Made by a program: the position numbers and the translations under genes | Shown: positions 39,024-47,139 of the stretch, piece after piece | Layout: each line of letters begins with the position of its first letter | Position numbering within the stretch: the first letter of the stretch is position 1 | Assembly: GCA_002706765.1 (NCBI GenBank) | Contig: PAJV01000013.1 | Location: 186,001-250,000, forward strand | Direction of reading: 5' to 3' | Source: Gimesia sp. | GTDB lineage: Bacteria; Planctomycetota; Planctomycetia; Planctomycetales; Planctomycetaceae | Length of the DNA: 64,000 nt | The notes under the pieces: generated by a model | What the model saw: the letters and a program-made list of their open reading frames with translations, nothing else | Told to the model about the DNA's origin: nothing | Databases searched by the model: none

Positions 39024-40982
39024 TCAAAGTGCATCCAGGCTCGCATGCTGACCCATTTTGTGCAGCATCTCACGGCGTTCCTGGATGCGTTTAACCAGAT
39101 CAATGCGTTGCCGTTCATGGCGTTTTTCAATACGCCGTTGTGCCTGGTAAAATGCACGCAGGATAGATTTCTGATCCTGGCTGCCGTCCTTGAATTTGAT
39201 CGCCAGCTCTGCGACCGCTTCCGGCCCCAGACTGTTTACCAGGATTTCATCTTCCATAGATAGAAAAATCCGCGCACTGCCCGGATCTCCCTGGCGTGCA
39301 GTCCGGCCCGTTAATTGCCGGTCAATCCGCGCGGATTCATGGAGTTCAGAACAGATGACGTGCAGTCCGCCCCGTTCCGCTACACCTTCACCCAGCAGGA
39401 TGTCAGTCCCGCGCCCCGCCATGTTCGTGGCAACGGTAATGCGGCCTGGCTGGCCTGCCTCTTTGATGATGGCAGCTTCATTTTCATGATTTAAGGCATG
39501 CAGCACTTCATGCTCCAGTCCGGCCTGCAACAGCAGAGCAGAGAGCTCATTCGACAGGTTTACTGATCGCGTTCCAATCAGAACGGGTCTGCCCTGGCGA
39601 TGCATTTCTGCCGTTTCCTGTACGATCGCATTCCATTTTTCTGCGGCTGTCAGAAAGATCTCTTCCGGATATATTTCTCGTCGGCTGGGCTGATTTGTGG
39701 GAATATGAATGACGGGAGTCGAGTAGACTTTTTTCAGTTCACTGGCGGCCGATTTTGCGGTACCTGTCATGCCGGACATCCGGGGATAGCGGGCAAACAG
39801 TTCCTGCACCGTCGTCTGGGCACCGACTTTGGTGGGGGTGGTAATCTCCACGTCTTCTTTGGCTTCAATTGCCTGATGGATCCCGTTCTGCCACATGCGA
39901 CCTTCTGCGATGCGCCCCGTGAATTCATCGACGATTGCTACCTTCCCGTCCCGGACGACATATTCGCGTCCTTTGTGAAAGTAGTTCTGCACGCGAAGTG
40001 CCCGTTCGGAAGCCAGGTAGGCCGTTCCCGTATCTAAAGCCGACGGGGCATCTTCTTCCAGCAGCATTTCGCGTACGAGGCGGCGGCCTGCTTCTGTCAA
40101 CTCCATGCCCTTTTGCGGTCCATGGTCGATATAATGTTCGTTTTTCAATAACCGCGAAACATGCAAAGCACCCCAGCGGCAGACGCTTTTCAGCTGACGT
40201 TCTTCACGACTGTCCTGCTGACCGATAATCAGGGGCGTGCGCGCTTCATCGATCAGAATACTGTCCGCTTCGTCAATGATAACCATATAGGGAGCGCGGG
40301 GATTGACCAGCAGCTTTGCTGTTTTGTCGCTGCGTCGACCGAATAACTGCTGGCGGCGCGTGTTAATCGACGTTTTCTGGCCCGGGATACTCAGCAGGTC
40401 TCGCAGATAATCAAAACCAAATTCCCGCGCGGTGCCATATGTGATATCACAATCATAAGCATCCCGCCGTTCATAAGTGGAAGAGTCTGAAATGACCACT
40501 CCCACGGTCATCCCCAGCGAGTGATACACGGGGCTCAACCAGGCTGCATCGCGTTCTGCCAGATAATCGTTGGCCGTCGCAATATGGATACCCGCTTCAG
40601 GGAGTGCATTCAGGCAGAGTGCCAGAGCTGCTGTCAGTGTTTTACCTTCTCCCGTCTGCATCTCGGCGATTGCACCTTCATGTATCGCGAAGGCACCCAG
40701 GTATTGTACCGGGTAAGGGGTCAGGCCCAGATGCCTCTGCATCTGTTCGCTGACGATGGCAAACGCTTCCGGCATGAGATTCGTCAGCGACTCTCCGCTC
40801 TGAACCCGGTATCGCAGGGAATGCCATTCATCAAACAGCTGGGAATCGGTCTGCGAATGGTATTCGTCTCGCAGGCTCTGGACCTGGTAGACCATGTCCC
40901 ACCAGAGAGACGGAACTTCATTTTCGCCTGTCAGCAGGAAACCGCGAATTCGATTCTTCAGTGAGGTGATAAAGTTCGCCAC
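39024..40982 (-). CDS. Short SecA-like preprotein translocase ATPase
   Basis: A 652-residue SecA paralogue, against about 850-900 for housekeeping SecA. The first ATPase fold (MQTGEGKTLTAALAL, DEADSILIDEARTPLI) and the preprotein-crosslinking region (TGTAYLASERALRVQNYF ... VDEFTGR) are intact. The second fold carries VATNMAGRGTDILLG and LTGRTARQGDPGSARI. The sequence ends soon after the start of the helical scaffold, so the helical wing and the C-terminal zinc/SecB-binding tail are missing. The start is GTG. It may be a dedicated secondary export motor, as in accessory SecA2 systems, but no accessory SecY or substrate gene is beside it. Confidence 0.93.
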   Translation of the reverse strand: MANFITSLKNRIRGFLLTGENEVPSLWWDMVYQVQSLRDEYHSQTDSQLFDEWHSLRYRVQSGESLTNLMPEAFAIVSEQMQRHLGLTPYPVQYLGAFAIHEGAIAEMQTGEGKTLTAALALCLNALPEAGIHIATANDYLAERDAAWLSPVYHSLGMTVGVVISDSSTYERRDAYDCDITYGTAREFGFDYLRDLLSIPGQKTSINTRRQQLFGRRSDKTAKLLVNPRAPYMVIIDEADSILIDEARTPLIIGQQDSREERQLKSVCRWGALHVSRLLKNEHYIDHGPQKGMELTEAGRRLVREMLLEEDAPSALDTGTAYLASERALRVQNYFHKGREYVVRDGKVAIVDEFTGRIAEGRMWQNGIHQAIEAKEDVEITTPTKVGAQTTVQELFARYPRMSGMTGTAKSAASELKKVYSTPVIHIPTNQPSRREIYPEEIFLTAAEKWNAIVQETAEMHRQGRPVLIGTRSVNLSNELSALLLQAGLEHEVLHALNHENEAAIIKEAGQPGRITVATNMAGRGTDILLGEGVAERGGLHVICSELHESARIDRQLTGRTARQGDPGSARIFLSMEDEILVNSLGPEAVAELAIKFKDGSQDQKSILRAFYQAQRRIEKRHERQRIDLVKRIQERREMLHKMGQHASLDAL

Positions 40983-41364
40983 GATGACTGTTATAATCCT
41001 GACAATAAAAAAGAAAGATTGTATCTGTCTAGTTTAACTGAATGGCAGTACTGTTTCGATCCTTTTTATCCTACTTGCGGATTGCTGCCTCCGAAAACCG
41101 GGCCCTGTGGAATTTTGGCAACACTGCCTGTGAACCAATGTGGTTTTAAGGCAACAATTTAGGGATTTAGAATACGAAAACGGATCATTTCCAGGGAATG
41201 ACAGAAAAACGCATCTTTCGTGCCGCTGGACAGACTGCGGTCAGAGAAGTGGAGGCAGCGCAGGGGCAAGGTGCCAGTAGTCGCAGGTACCAAGGGTCCT
41301 CAGTGAAGAAGCGTCACTGCAGGAGTGGCTCTCGGCTTTGATTCCGATCCCGGCAGGCAGTCTT
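40983..41364. other. Intergenic between the DNA methyltransferase and the SecA-like gene
   Basis: About 382 bases, AT-rich near 41000-41040. A weak hairpin (GCCGC/GCGGT, about 41221-41242) was seen but has no T-run. I assign nothing. Confidence 0.4.
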
Positions 41365-42285
41365 TTATTTGCGGGACGGGATCTGTGGGGAATCCGTCGA
41401 TTTCTCGTGGCGGTCAGCGAGTCGCTTTCCGTTTCTGGTCGAAGGTGCGCTGACCAGGGGATTTTCTGCGCCGTCCAGTGGCTGGCCGGGTTTGATATCA
41501 GCCAGTCGCTGTTGCGCGCGTGCTCCATATTCCTGGGAGAGTTCGAAGCCCACAAACTGTCGCTCCAGTTTTTTCGCAACTGCCAGGGTGGTTCCACTTC
41601 CCGAAAAAGGATCCAGAACGACTTCCTCGGGATGAGAACAGGCGCGGATGATGCGACCGAGCAGCTGTTCGGGCATCTGGCAGCCATGCCAGCCCTGTCG
41701 CTCTTTAAACGTCCCATTGATCCGGGGGAAGTACCACGTATCTTCCTCCGACTGGAAACTCTCGGGGATGTCCTGTGGCCTTAAGATCCAGGTATCATCG
41801 GGCAGACGTCCTTTCGGGTTCGCGCGTTTATCGCCGTAGACCAGTTGTCGGGCCGAGGGAACACGGATGGCCGGATCATCTGCATTGAAAGTAAACTGCT
41901 TTGGATCTTTCACCATGTAAAACAGGTGAGCGTGTGAACGGCTGAATTTATTTTTGCAGTTCACACCAAAAGTATAATACCAGATGACCCAGCTGCGACA
42001 GGTCAGGCCCAGCTCGCGCTGCATCATGACTTTCAACTCTGCAGCATATTCATCTCCAATCGCCAGCCAGAAAGTGCCATCCGGTTTTAACAGCCGCTCG
42101 ACCTCTTTCAGCCAGAGCTGGCACCAGTCCAGGTACTGTTCACTCTCCAGCCGATCTTCGTACTGATCGTATTCGTAACCGATATTGAAGGGAGGATCGG
42201 CAAATGCCAGATCAATGGACTCCGCTTCCAGTTCCTGCATGCCTGTGATGCAGTCCTGAATATGTATCTGATTGAATTTCGTCAT
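41365..42285 (-). CDS. Orphan DNA methyltransferase, DPPF beta-class
   Basis: A 306-residue SAM-dependent DNA (cytosine-N4/adenine-N6) methyltransferase. The catalytic motif IV is ADPPF at residues 29-33, and the SAM-binding motif I is [10 protein letters not shown] at about residues 224-233, near the C-terminus: the beta-class order, as in the MboIIA/RsrI type. A variable target-recognition stretch lies between. DPPF favours N6-adenine. No restriction endonuclease or specificity gene is adjacent, so it looks solitary and may be regulatory or a remnant. It follows the thioredoxin-like gene by 35 bases. Confidence 0.94.
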   Translation of the reverse strand: MTKFNQIHIQDCITGMQELEAESIDLAFADPPFNIGYEYDQYEDRLESEQYLDWCQLWLKEVERLLKPDGTFWLAIGDEYAAELKVMMQRELGLTCRSWVIWYYTFGVNCKNKFSRSHAHLFYMVKDPKQFTFNADDPAIRVPSARQLVYGDKRANPKGRLPDDTWILRPQDIPESFQSEEDTWYFPRINGTFKERQGWHGCQMPEQLLGRIIRACSHPEEVVLDPFSGSGTTLAVAKKLERQFVGFELSQEYGARAQQRLADIKPGQPLDGAENPLVSAPSTRNGKRLADRHEKSTDSPQIPSRK

Positions 42286-42320
42286 GGGAGACCGTCGTGC
42301 CGGAGGGAGAGAGCAGGTAA

Positions 42321-42959
42321 TCAGTTTTTTCTACGAATGCGTTTGTAGCGAACATTACAGCCGATCGCAATGGTTTCCGTCGTTTCCGGCTGCTTCCCGT
42401 TTAAGATTGCTTCGATTGCCTCACTCACGTAGTTCTGACTGACTTTGCTGGCATCGGTCGAGTCGTCCATGGCGCCCATGTACACAATTTTGCGTTCCTT
42501 ATTTAACACAAAAAATTCGGGAGTCCGAGTAGCACCGAACTTCTGCCCGATTTTCTGGCTTTCATCGAACAGATACGGAAACACGAACTGCTTTTCTGTC
42601 GCCCGTTCTTTCATTTTTTCCAGGCTGTCTGCGGGCACCAGATTGACATTTACGGCGATCACCGCCACGGGTGAATCTTTGGCAGAATATTTTTTCGCCA
42701 GCTGGTTCAACCGGCCTTCATAATCCACCGCATACGGGCAGCTGTTACAGGTAAACGCGATCACCAGGACCGGTTTGTCCTGAAACGAATCACTTGAGTA
42801 CGATTTGCCATCCGTTGCCGGCAGTTTGTCCCAGGTCGGTGCCTGATCTCCCACGTCCAGTACGGGATTGTATTTCCCCGCTCTGAGTGACGATTCACTG
42901 GTAAGCAGACAGCAGGCAGAGACAGCCAGAAGTAATAAAAATTGTCGTGAAGCAGACAT
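42321..42959 (-). CDS. Exported thioredoxin-fold protein (AhpC/TSA-like)
   Basis: A 212-residue redoxin from the ATG at 42957-42959, which has GAGG nine bases upstream. Residues 1-30 are a signal sequence ([16 protein letters not shown]). The fold starts [13 protein letters not shown], and the active site is [14 protein letters not shown], a C-x2-C followed by Pro-Tyr, typical of the CNSCPYA subgroup of exported redoxins. [16 protein letters not shown] matches the cis-proline region. It probably reduces or oxidises proteins in the periplasm. The Ldh-family gene lies 45 bases upstream on the same strand. Confidence 0.93.
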   Translation of the reverse strand: MSASRQFLLLLAVSACCLLTSESSLRAGKYNPVLDVGDQAPTWDKLPATDGKSYSSDSFQDKPVLVIAFTCNSCPYAVDYEGRLNQLAKKYSAKDSPVAVIAVNVNLVPADSLEKMKERATEKQFVFPYLFDESQKIGQKFGATRTPEFFVLNKERKIVYMGAMDDSTDASKVSQNYVSEAIEAILNGKQPETTETIAIGCNVRYKRIRRKN

Positions 42960-43004
42960 CCGATTCAACCTCAAAAATAGTCTGGAAAAATATCAGGCGT
43001 CGAT

Positions 43005-44075
43005 TTACCAGGGAACGTCAAAATGAACTCGAGCCGCCAGCGCTTTCAACTGGTTTGCATGATCACGGTGCACGAGCAACCCTTCACTTAAAGCACGCTG
43101 TGTCTGTTCCCACTCGAATTCTCCTGGCAAGCGGACGGGTTCATTTTCGCTGACCGTACTCAACTGGTGGATGGCTTTGATTGCCGAATCCAGTTCATCA
43201 TGAAAGTGTTCTTCTTCGACAAACTGTTTCAGGTCGATCACGTAAAAGAAATGTTCCGAGCCTTCGATTTCCGGCGGTCTGGTTTTATTGATCGGCAGTT
43301 TTCCCCCGGCCAGGGCACCGGTCAGAATTGAACTGACCATTGCCAGACCATAACCCCGCGGGCCGGCAGCGGGCAGCAATGTTTTGACTGCGGTGGAATC
43401 AGTGGTCTCTTTGCCTTCGCTGTCCAGTGCATAACCGGACGGGACAGGCAGCCCATACATGGCCTGCGTTTCCAGTTTACCCCATGATGTTTTTGCGCAC
43501 GCCATATCCAGGACAAAGGGCGCCCCTTCACGGGTCGGCACACCCCAGGCGATGGCATTATTTGCGGTGGCACCCTGGGTGCTGCCGTGGGCGGCGACCG
43601 TCGCTCTGCCTGTGTTGGTGGTGCAGTATCCGATCATGCCGGCACGAACCGCCATCAGCACATACACGGCGGCAGCGCCAAAATGATGGCTGTTGCGAAC
43701 CACAACCGTTCCCGTTCCAACTTCCCCCGCTTTTTTGATCGCCAGTTCCATGGCGCGGGTCGCCGCGACGTGTCCCATCGACTTGCTGCCGTCCAATACT
43801 GCGATGGCGGGTGTTTCTTTGAGGGTCAGAATCTGTGCCCGGGGATCGATGTCCCCCATGTCCATTGAATCGAGATAACGTTCCGCGGTGCGACTGCCGT
43901 GCGAGTGAATGCCGCGGAGGTCGGCTTCGATTAACCGGTCGGCCGCAATTTCCGCTTCGACCTCAAACATACCCATCCGCACGAACAGCTTGACCAGCAG
44001 TGCTTTCAGCGGTTTCAGGGGAATCTGAACTTCCTGGGTTGGATCCTGAGGCGGTGCAAAATGATCCGACGACAT
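43005..44075 (-). CDS. Ldh-family (malate/L-lactate/sulfolactate type) dehydrogenase
   Basis: A 356-residue NAD(P)-dependent 2-hydroxyacid dehydrogenase of the YlbC/ComC type, unrelated to classical LDH. It contains IHSHGSRTAERYLD, the catalytic-region motif NSHHFGAAAVYVLMA, GYCTTNTGRATVAAHGS, and the conserved DMACAKTSWGKLE, and later GPRGYGLAMV. The enzymes use various 2-hydroxyacids (malate, lactate, sulfolactate, ureidoglycolate), which cannot be separated from the sequence. It is first in a minus-strand cluster with the redoxin and methyltransferase. Confidence 0.93.
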   Translation of the reverse strand: MSSDHFAPPQDPTQEVQIPLKPLKALLVKLFVRMGMFEVEAEIAADRLIEADLRGIHSHGSRTAERYLDSMDMGDIDPRAQILTLKETPAIAVLDGSKSMGHVAATRAMELAIKKAGEVGTGTVVVRNSHHFGAAAVYVLMAVRAGMIGYCTTNTGRATVAAHGSTQGATANNAIAWGVPTREGAPFVLDMACAKTSWGKLETQAMYGLPVPSGYALDSEGKETTDSTAVKTLLPAAGPRGYGLAMVSSILTGALAGGKLPINKTRPPEIEGSEHFFYVIDLKQFVEEEHFHDELDSAIKAIHQLSTVSENEPVRLPGEFEWEQTQRALSEGLLVHRDHANQLKALAARVHFDVPW

Positions 44076-44259
44076 AATTGTGGCTCTTTTAGTAGGGTGT
44101 AGTACCCGCGTTCATCATCACGACCGCGGGCCGGGAACTCGTCTCTTCATCATATAATAACCACCCGCCAATTCCAGCCTGATTCCCCTCCAGCCGGAGG
44201 ACTCGAAAAAAGTTTTCCGATTCACAATCTTCATGATAAAAGTTCAGCAATATTGATTT

Positions 44260-45570
44260 TTATTCCGCTGACAGATCGACGCGGATGATTTCTTTGTCGT
44301 TGCGGGCAAACACACTTTTCATGGCAAAGGCAGGATGCGACCAGATTGTCATTCGCCGCTGGACAGGCCTCGTCGGTTCGATCAGTTTGGCGCGGCTCAG
44401 TTCTTCGTAGCCCGCTGGTGTCAGGTTCGCGATGATCAGATCTCCCTGTTCGTTGTGCAGAAAGTAGCGGTCTTCGTGGGGAATGATAAACGCGTTCCAC
44501 CAGCGGCCTTTGCCTGTCGCCTGTTCGGTTTCCCACAGTCGTTTACCATTACTCGCATCCAGGCCTCTCAATTGCCCGTAACTGTCGACGCCGTAAATGT
44601 TCTTTCCATCAAAAACAGGCGTCATCATAATCGGATGCAGCCCGTCGGTATTGATTTCGCTGTCACTGGTGCCTGCCCAGACGATTTTTGCCTGGCTGCC
44701 GTCCGGCGAGACTTCAATCATTCGCGGGCCGTTATAAAAGCTGGCGACAAACAGCCGGTTTCCCGCTTTGCGAGGCGTGGCAATCGTCAGGCCATAACGA
44801 ACGCCATAGGGGACTTCCCAGATCAGTTTTCCGTTCTCCGGGTCGAGTGCCGAGACCGCCGTTGGATGCCAGACGATCAGTTCCCGCCGACCGCCAAATT
44901 CAAAGATGACGGGCGGTGCATAACCGACGGCGGCATCTTCCAGCGAACGCCACAGCTCTTTTCCAGTCTGCTTGTCAAAACTGACCACCAGCGAGTTCTG
45001 CTGTCCTCCCACCAGCGTGATGAGTTGCTCTCCCTCCACCAGGGGTGAAGCGACCATCCCCCAGGTGGGAAGCTGCGTTCCAAATTCCGTGACAAAATTC
45101 TTTTCCCAGAGCACGGTTCCATTTTTCGCATCCAGGCAGAGCAGATGGCCCTGCGCACCAACGGTATAGACGCGACCGTCATTAATCACAGGCGTCGAAC
45201 GCGGGCCAGCCGGATAACTGACCGAGTACTCGACCGGGTACTCATATTTCCAGATGATTTTTCCCGTGTCCGCGTCGAGACATAAAACGCGTTCGAAGCT
45301 GACGCGCTGTTTAAAAACGCGATCGGTTACGAATACGCACCAGCGCGAATTCACTTCTGCAACAGCCGGTCCTGCGTAACCTTCACCGATGGGAGTCGAC
45401 CAGACACGGGGAAGAACTCCGGTCGTGGGCAGGGTTTTGACGATACCGGTTTCCCGCCAGACCAGATCGTGTTCTGGTCCTCCCCATTGAGGCCAGTCGT
45501 CGGAGAAAGCCTGCTGCGAGACGAAACTGAAACAGAGTAGAAACGCGAGCAGGCTGCGTGTAATGATCAT
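44260..45570 (-). CDS. Exported PQQ-like beta-propeller protein
   Basis: A 436-residue protein with a signal peptide (LLAFLLCFSFVSQQAFS) and a WPQWGGPEHD start typical of planctomycete outer-membrane/periplasmic PQQ-propeller proteins. Repeats of the YVTN/PQQ kind are seen as LCLDADTGKIIWKYEYP, LCLDAKNGTVLWEKNF, SFDKQTGKELWRSLED, ALDPENGKLIWEVPYG and GLDASNGKRLWETEQ. They lack an obvious catalytic residue, so it may be a scaffold or binding protein rather than a dehydrogenase. It follows pyk by 29 bases. Confidence 0.9.
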   Translation of the reverse strand: MIITRSLLAFLLCFSFVSQQAFSDDWPQWGGPEHDLVWRETGIVKTLPTTGVLPRVWSTPIGEGYAGPAVAEVNSRWCVFVTDRVFKQRVSFERVLCLDADTGKIIWKYEYPVEYSVSYPAGPRSTPVINDGRVYTVGAQGHLLCLDAKNGTVLWEKNFVTEFGTQLPTWGMVASPLVEGEQLITLVGGQQNSLVVSFDKQTGKELWRSLEDAAVGYAPPVIFEFGGRRELIVWHPTAVSALDPENGKLIWEVPYGVRYGLTIATPRKAGNRLFVASFYNGPRMIEVSPDGSQAKIVWAGTSDSEINTDGLHPIMMTPVFDGKNIYGVDSYGQLRGLDASNGKRLWETEQATGKGRWWNAFIIPHEDRYFLHNEQGDLIIANLTPAGYEELSRAKLIEPTRPVQRRMTIWSHPAFAMKSVFARNDKEIIRVDLSAE

Positions 45571-45599
45571 GCTTACCTCAAGGGTTGAACGGATAAAAA

Positions 45600-47069
45600 T
45601 TATTTCACTTCATGGACCAGCAGCATGTCATGACCCTGCGAGGTCCAGTCGGTTCCGGAGATCAGGACAATCTGACTTCCCGTTGACAGGAATCCATGCT
45701 TTTTGCCGTAGTTGTCGATGAATTTTAAAATTTTGGAAGGGGATTTATCGACGACATCGGTCAACAGCGAAGTCACACCCCAGTACAGCGTCATCCGCCG
45801 CGCGGTTTCAGGTCGATCGGTCAATGCCACGGTCGGCACGGTTCGCCTCTGTTTGGATAAAGCCATTGCGGTTTTGCCTTCATGGGTACAGGTCACCATC
45901 AGATCCGCATCCAGTTTTTCTGCAGTAATCCCGGCGCCCATCGTGACGGCTTCTGTCACTTCGCGGGCATACAGTCGGCGGTTACTGGTGATTTCATCGG
46001 AATGCAGATTGGAAGACAGAATGCGGGCCGCCTCGCGGACGATGCGGCTCATCATCTCGACTGCAGCCAGGGGGCTCACACCGACTGCCGTTTCGCCCGA
46101 AAGCATGACGGCATCGCTGCCGTCCAGCACGGCATTGGCAACATCGCTGGCTTCCGCCCGGGTGGGGAAGGTGTTGAACTGCATGCTGTCGAGCATCTGT
46201 GTGGCTGTGATCACCGGGATGCGGTATTGATTGCAGAGATGAATAATCCGTTTCTGGATCACGGGCACGCGTTCGATATCGACTTCGACTCCCAGGTCAC
46301 CGCGGGCCACCATGACGGCATCCGTCAGCTTGAGAATCTGTTCGATATCACTGACCGCTTCGATCTTTTCAATCTTGGCGACAATATGCGGGGCGACTTC
46401 AGGATTCAGCTTTTCAATTTCTTCCTTCAGCCGGGTGATATCGTGGGCAGAACGCACAAAACTGAGTCCGATATAATCCAGTCCGTGTGAGACAGCCCAG
46501 GCCAGATCGTTCAGATCCTTCTCTGTGAGGCAGGGGGTGCTCAACTGCACGCCGGGCAGATTGACTCCCTGTTTGCTGCGGATGATGCCTTCCCGTTCCA
46601 CGACACACTCCACGAATGCATCATCGGGTGATTTTTCTACCACGCGCATCGCGACCATGCCATCGGCCAGCAAGACGGGATCACCCACGCGCAGGTCGCC
46701 GATCAGCGATTCGTAAGTGCACGTTAATTCCTGGGGGTTATCGGATTCCTCTCCCTGAATGAAGCGGAACCGCATGTTCTTTCGACACGTGATTTCATTC
46801 CCTGGCAGCACACCCAGGCGGATCTTGGGACCGGAGAGATCACCGAGAATCCCAATCGGTTTTTCCATTTCCGTCGAGATCTCATGAATGTTTTTGACAA
46901 TCTCTGCCAGCGCTTCATGTTTGCCGTGTGCAAAGTTCAGGCGAAACAGATCTACGCCTGCAATAATCAGATTCTGCAACATCTCCCGCGAATCGGAAGC
47001 GGGCCCGACCGTGGCTATAATTTTCGTTTTTACGAGAGGATGTTCTGCATAGTGCTTGTCGTTCATCAT
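45600..47069 (-). CDS. pyk: Pyruvate kinase
   Basis: Transfers phosphate from phosphoenolpyruvate to ADP. The 489-residue protein starts with KTKIIATVGPASDS, has FRLNFAHGK in the substrate site, the catalytic Lys in IVAKIEKIEAV, the metal ligand Glu in MVARGDLGVEV, and TQMLDSMQFNTFPTRAEASDVANAVLDG, the family signature. Start ATGs are at 47069 and 47066. A strong hairpin lies between the upstream YyaL-like stop and this start. The C-terminal domain is the usual allosteric domain, so the enzyme may be regulated by phosphosugars. Confidence 0.97.
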   Translation of the reverse strand: MMNDKHYAEHPLVKTKIIATVGPASDSREMLQNLIIAGVDLFRLNFAHGKHEALAEIVKNIHEISTEMEKPIGILGDLSGPKIRLGVLPGNEITCRKNMRFRFIQGEESDNPQELTCTYESLIGDLRVGDPVLLADGMVAMRVVEKSPDDAFVECVVEREGIIRSKQGVNLPGVQLSTPCLTEKDLNDLAWAVSHGLDYIGLSFVRSAHDITRLKEEIEKLNPEVAPHIVAKIEKIEAVSDIEQILKLTDAVMVARGDLGVEVDIERVPVIQKRIIHLCNQYRIPVITATQMLDSMQFNTFPTRAEASDVANAVLDGSDAVMLSGETAVGVSPLAAVEMMSRIVREAARILSSNLHSDEITSNRRLYAREVTEAVTMGAGITAEKLDADLMVTCTHEGKTAMALSKQRRTVPTVALTDRPETARRMTLYWGVTSLLTDVVDKSPSKILKFIDNYGKKHGFLSTGSQIVLISGTDWTSQGHDMLLVHEVK

Positions 47070-47094
47070 GAACCTTTAAAAGAATATTTCCCTC

Positions 47095-47124
47095 GGCAGG
47101 TTCCTGTGTGCGCACAGACCTGCC
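47095..47124 (-). promoter_or_regulatory. Strong stem-loop in the pyk leader
   Basis: Stem GGCAGGT (47095-47101) with ACCTGCC (47118-47124), plus an inner TGTG/CACA helix (47105-47108 with 47113-47116). There is no T-run on the minus strand, so it is not a classical terminator. It lies 26-55 bases before the pyk start and may be a leader structure or processing site. Confidence 0.55.
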
Positions 47125-47139
47125 TGTAAGCAGAAGAGC

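Noticed and set aside
40991-41040. TATAAT-like sequences in the AT-rich region upstream of the SecA-like gene
   Set aside because: No -35 element at a fitting distance on the coding strand.
41241-41717. 158-codon minus-strand frame overlapping the methyltransferase end
   Set aside because: It is in another frame from the conserved DNA methyltransferase motifs and has no recognisable product.
44187-44200. CCTCC-AGCC-GGAGG hairpin after the PQQ-like gene
   Set aside because: Only five base pairs and no T-run on the minus strand, so not called a terminator.
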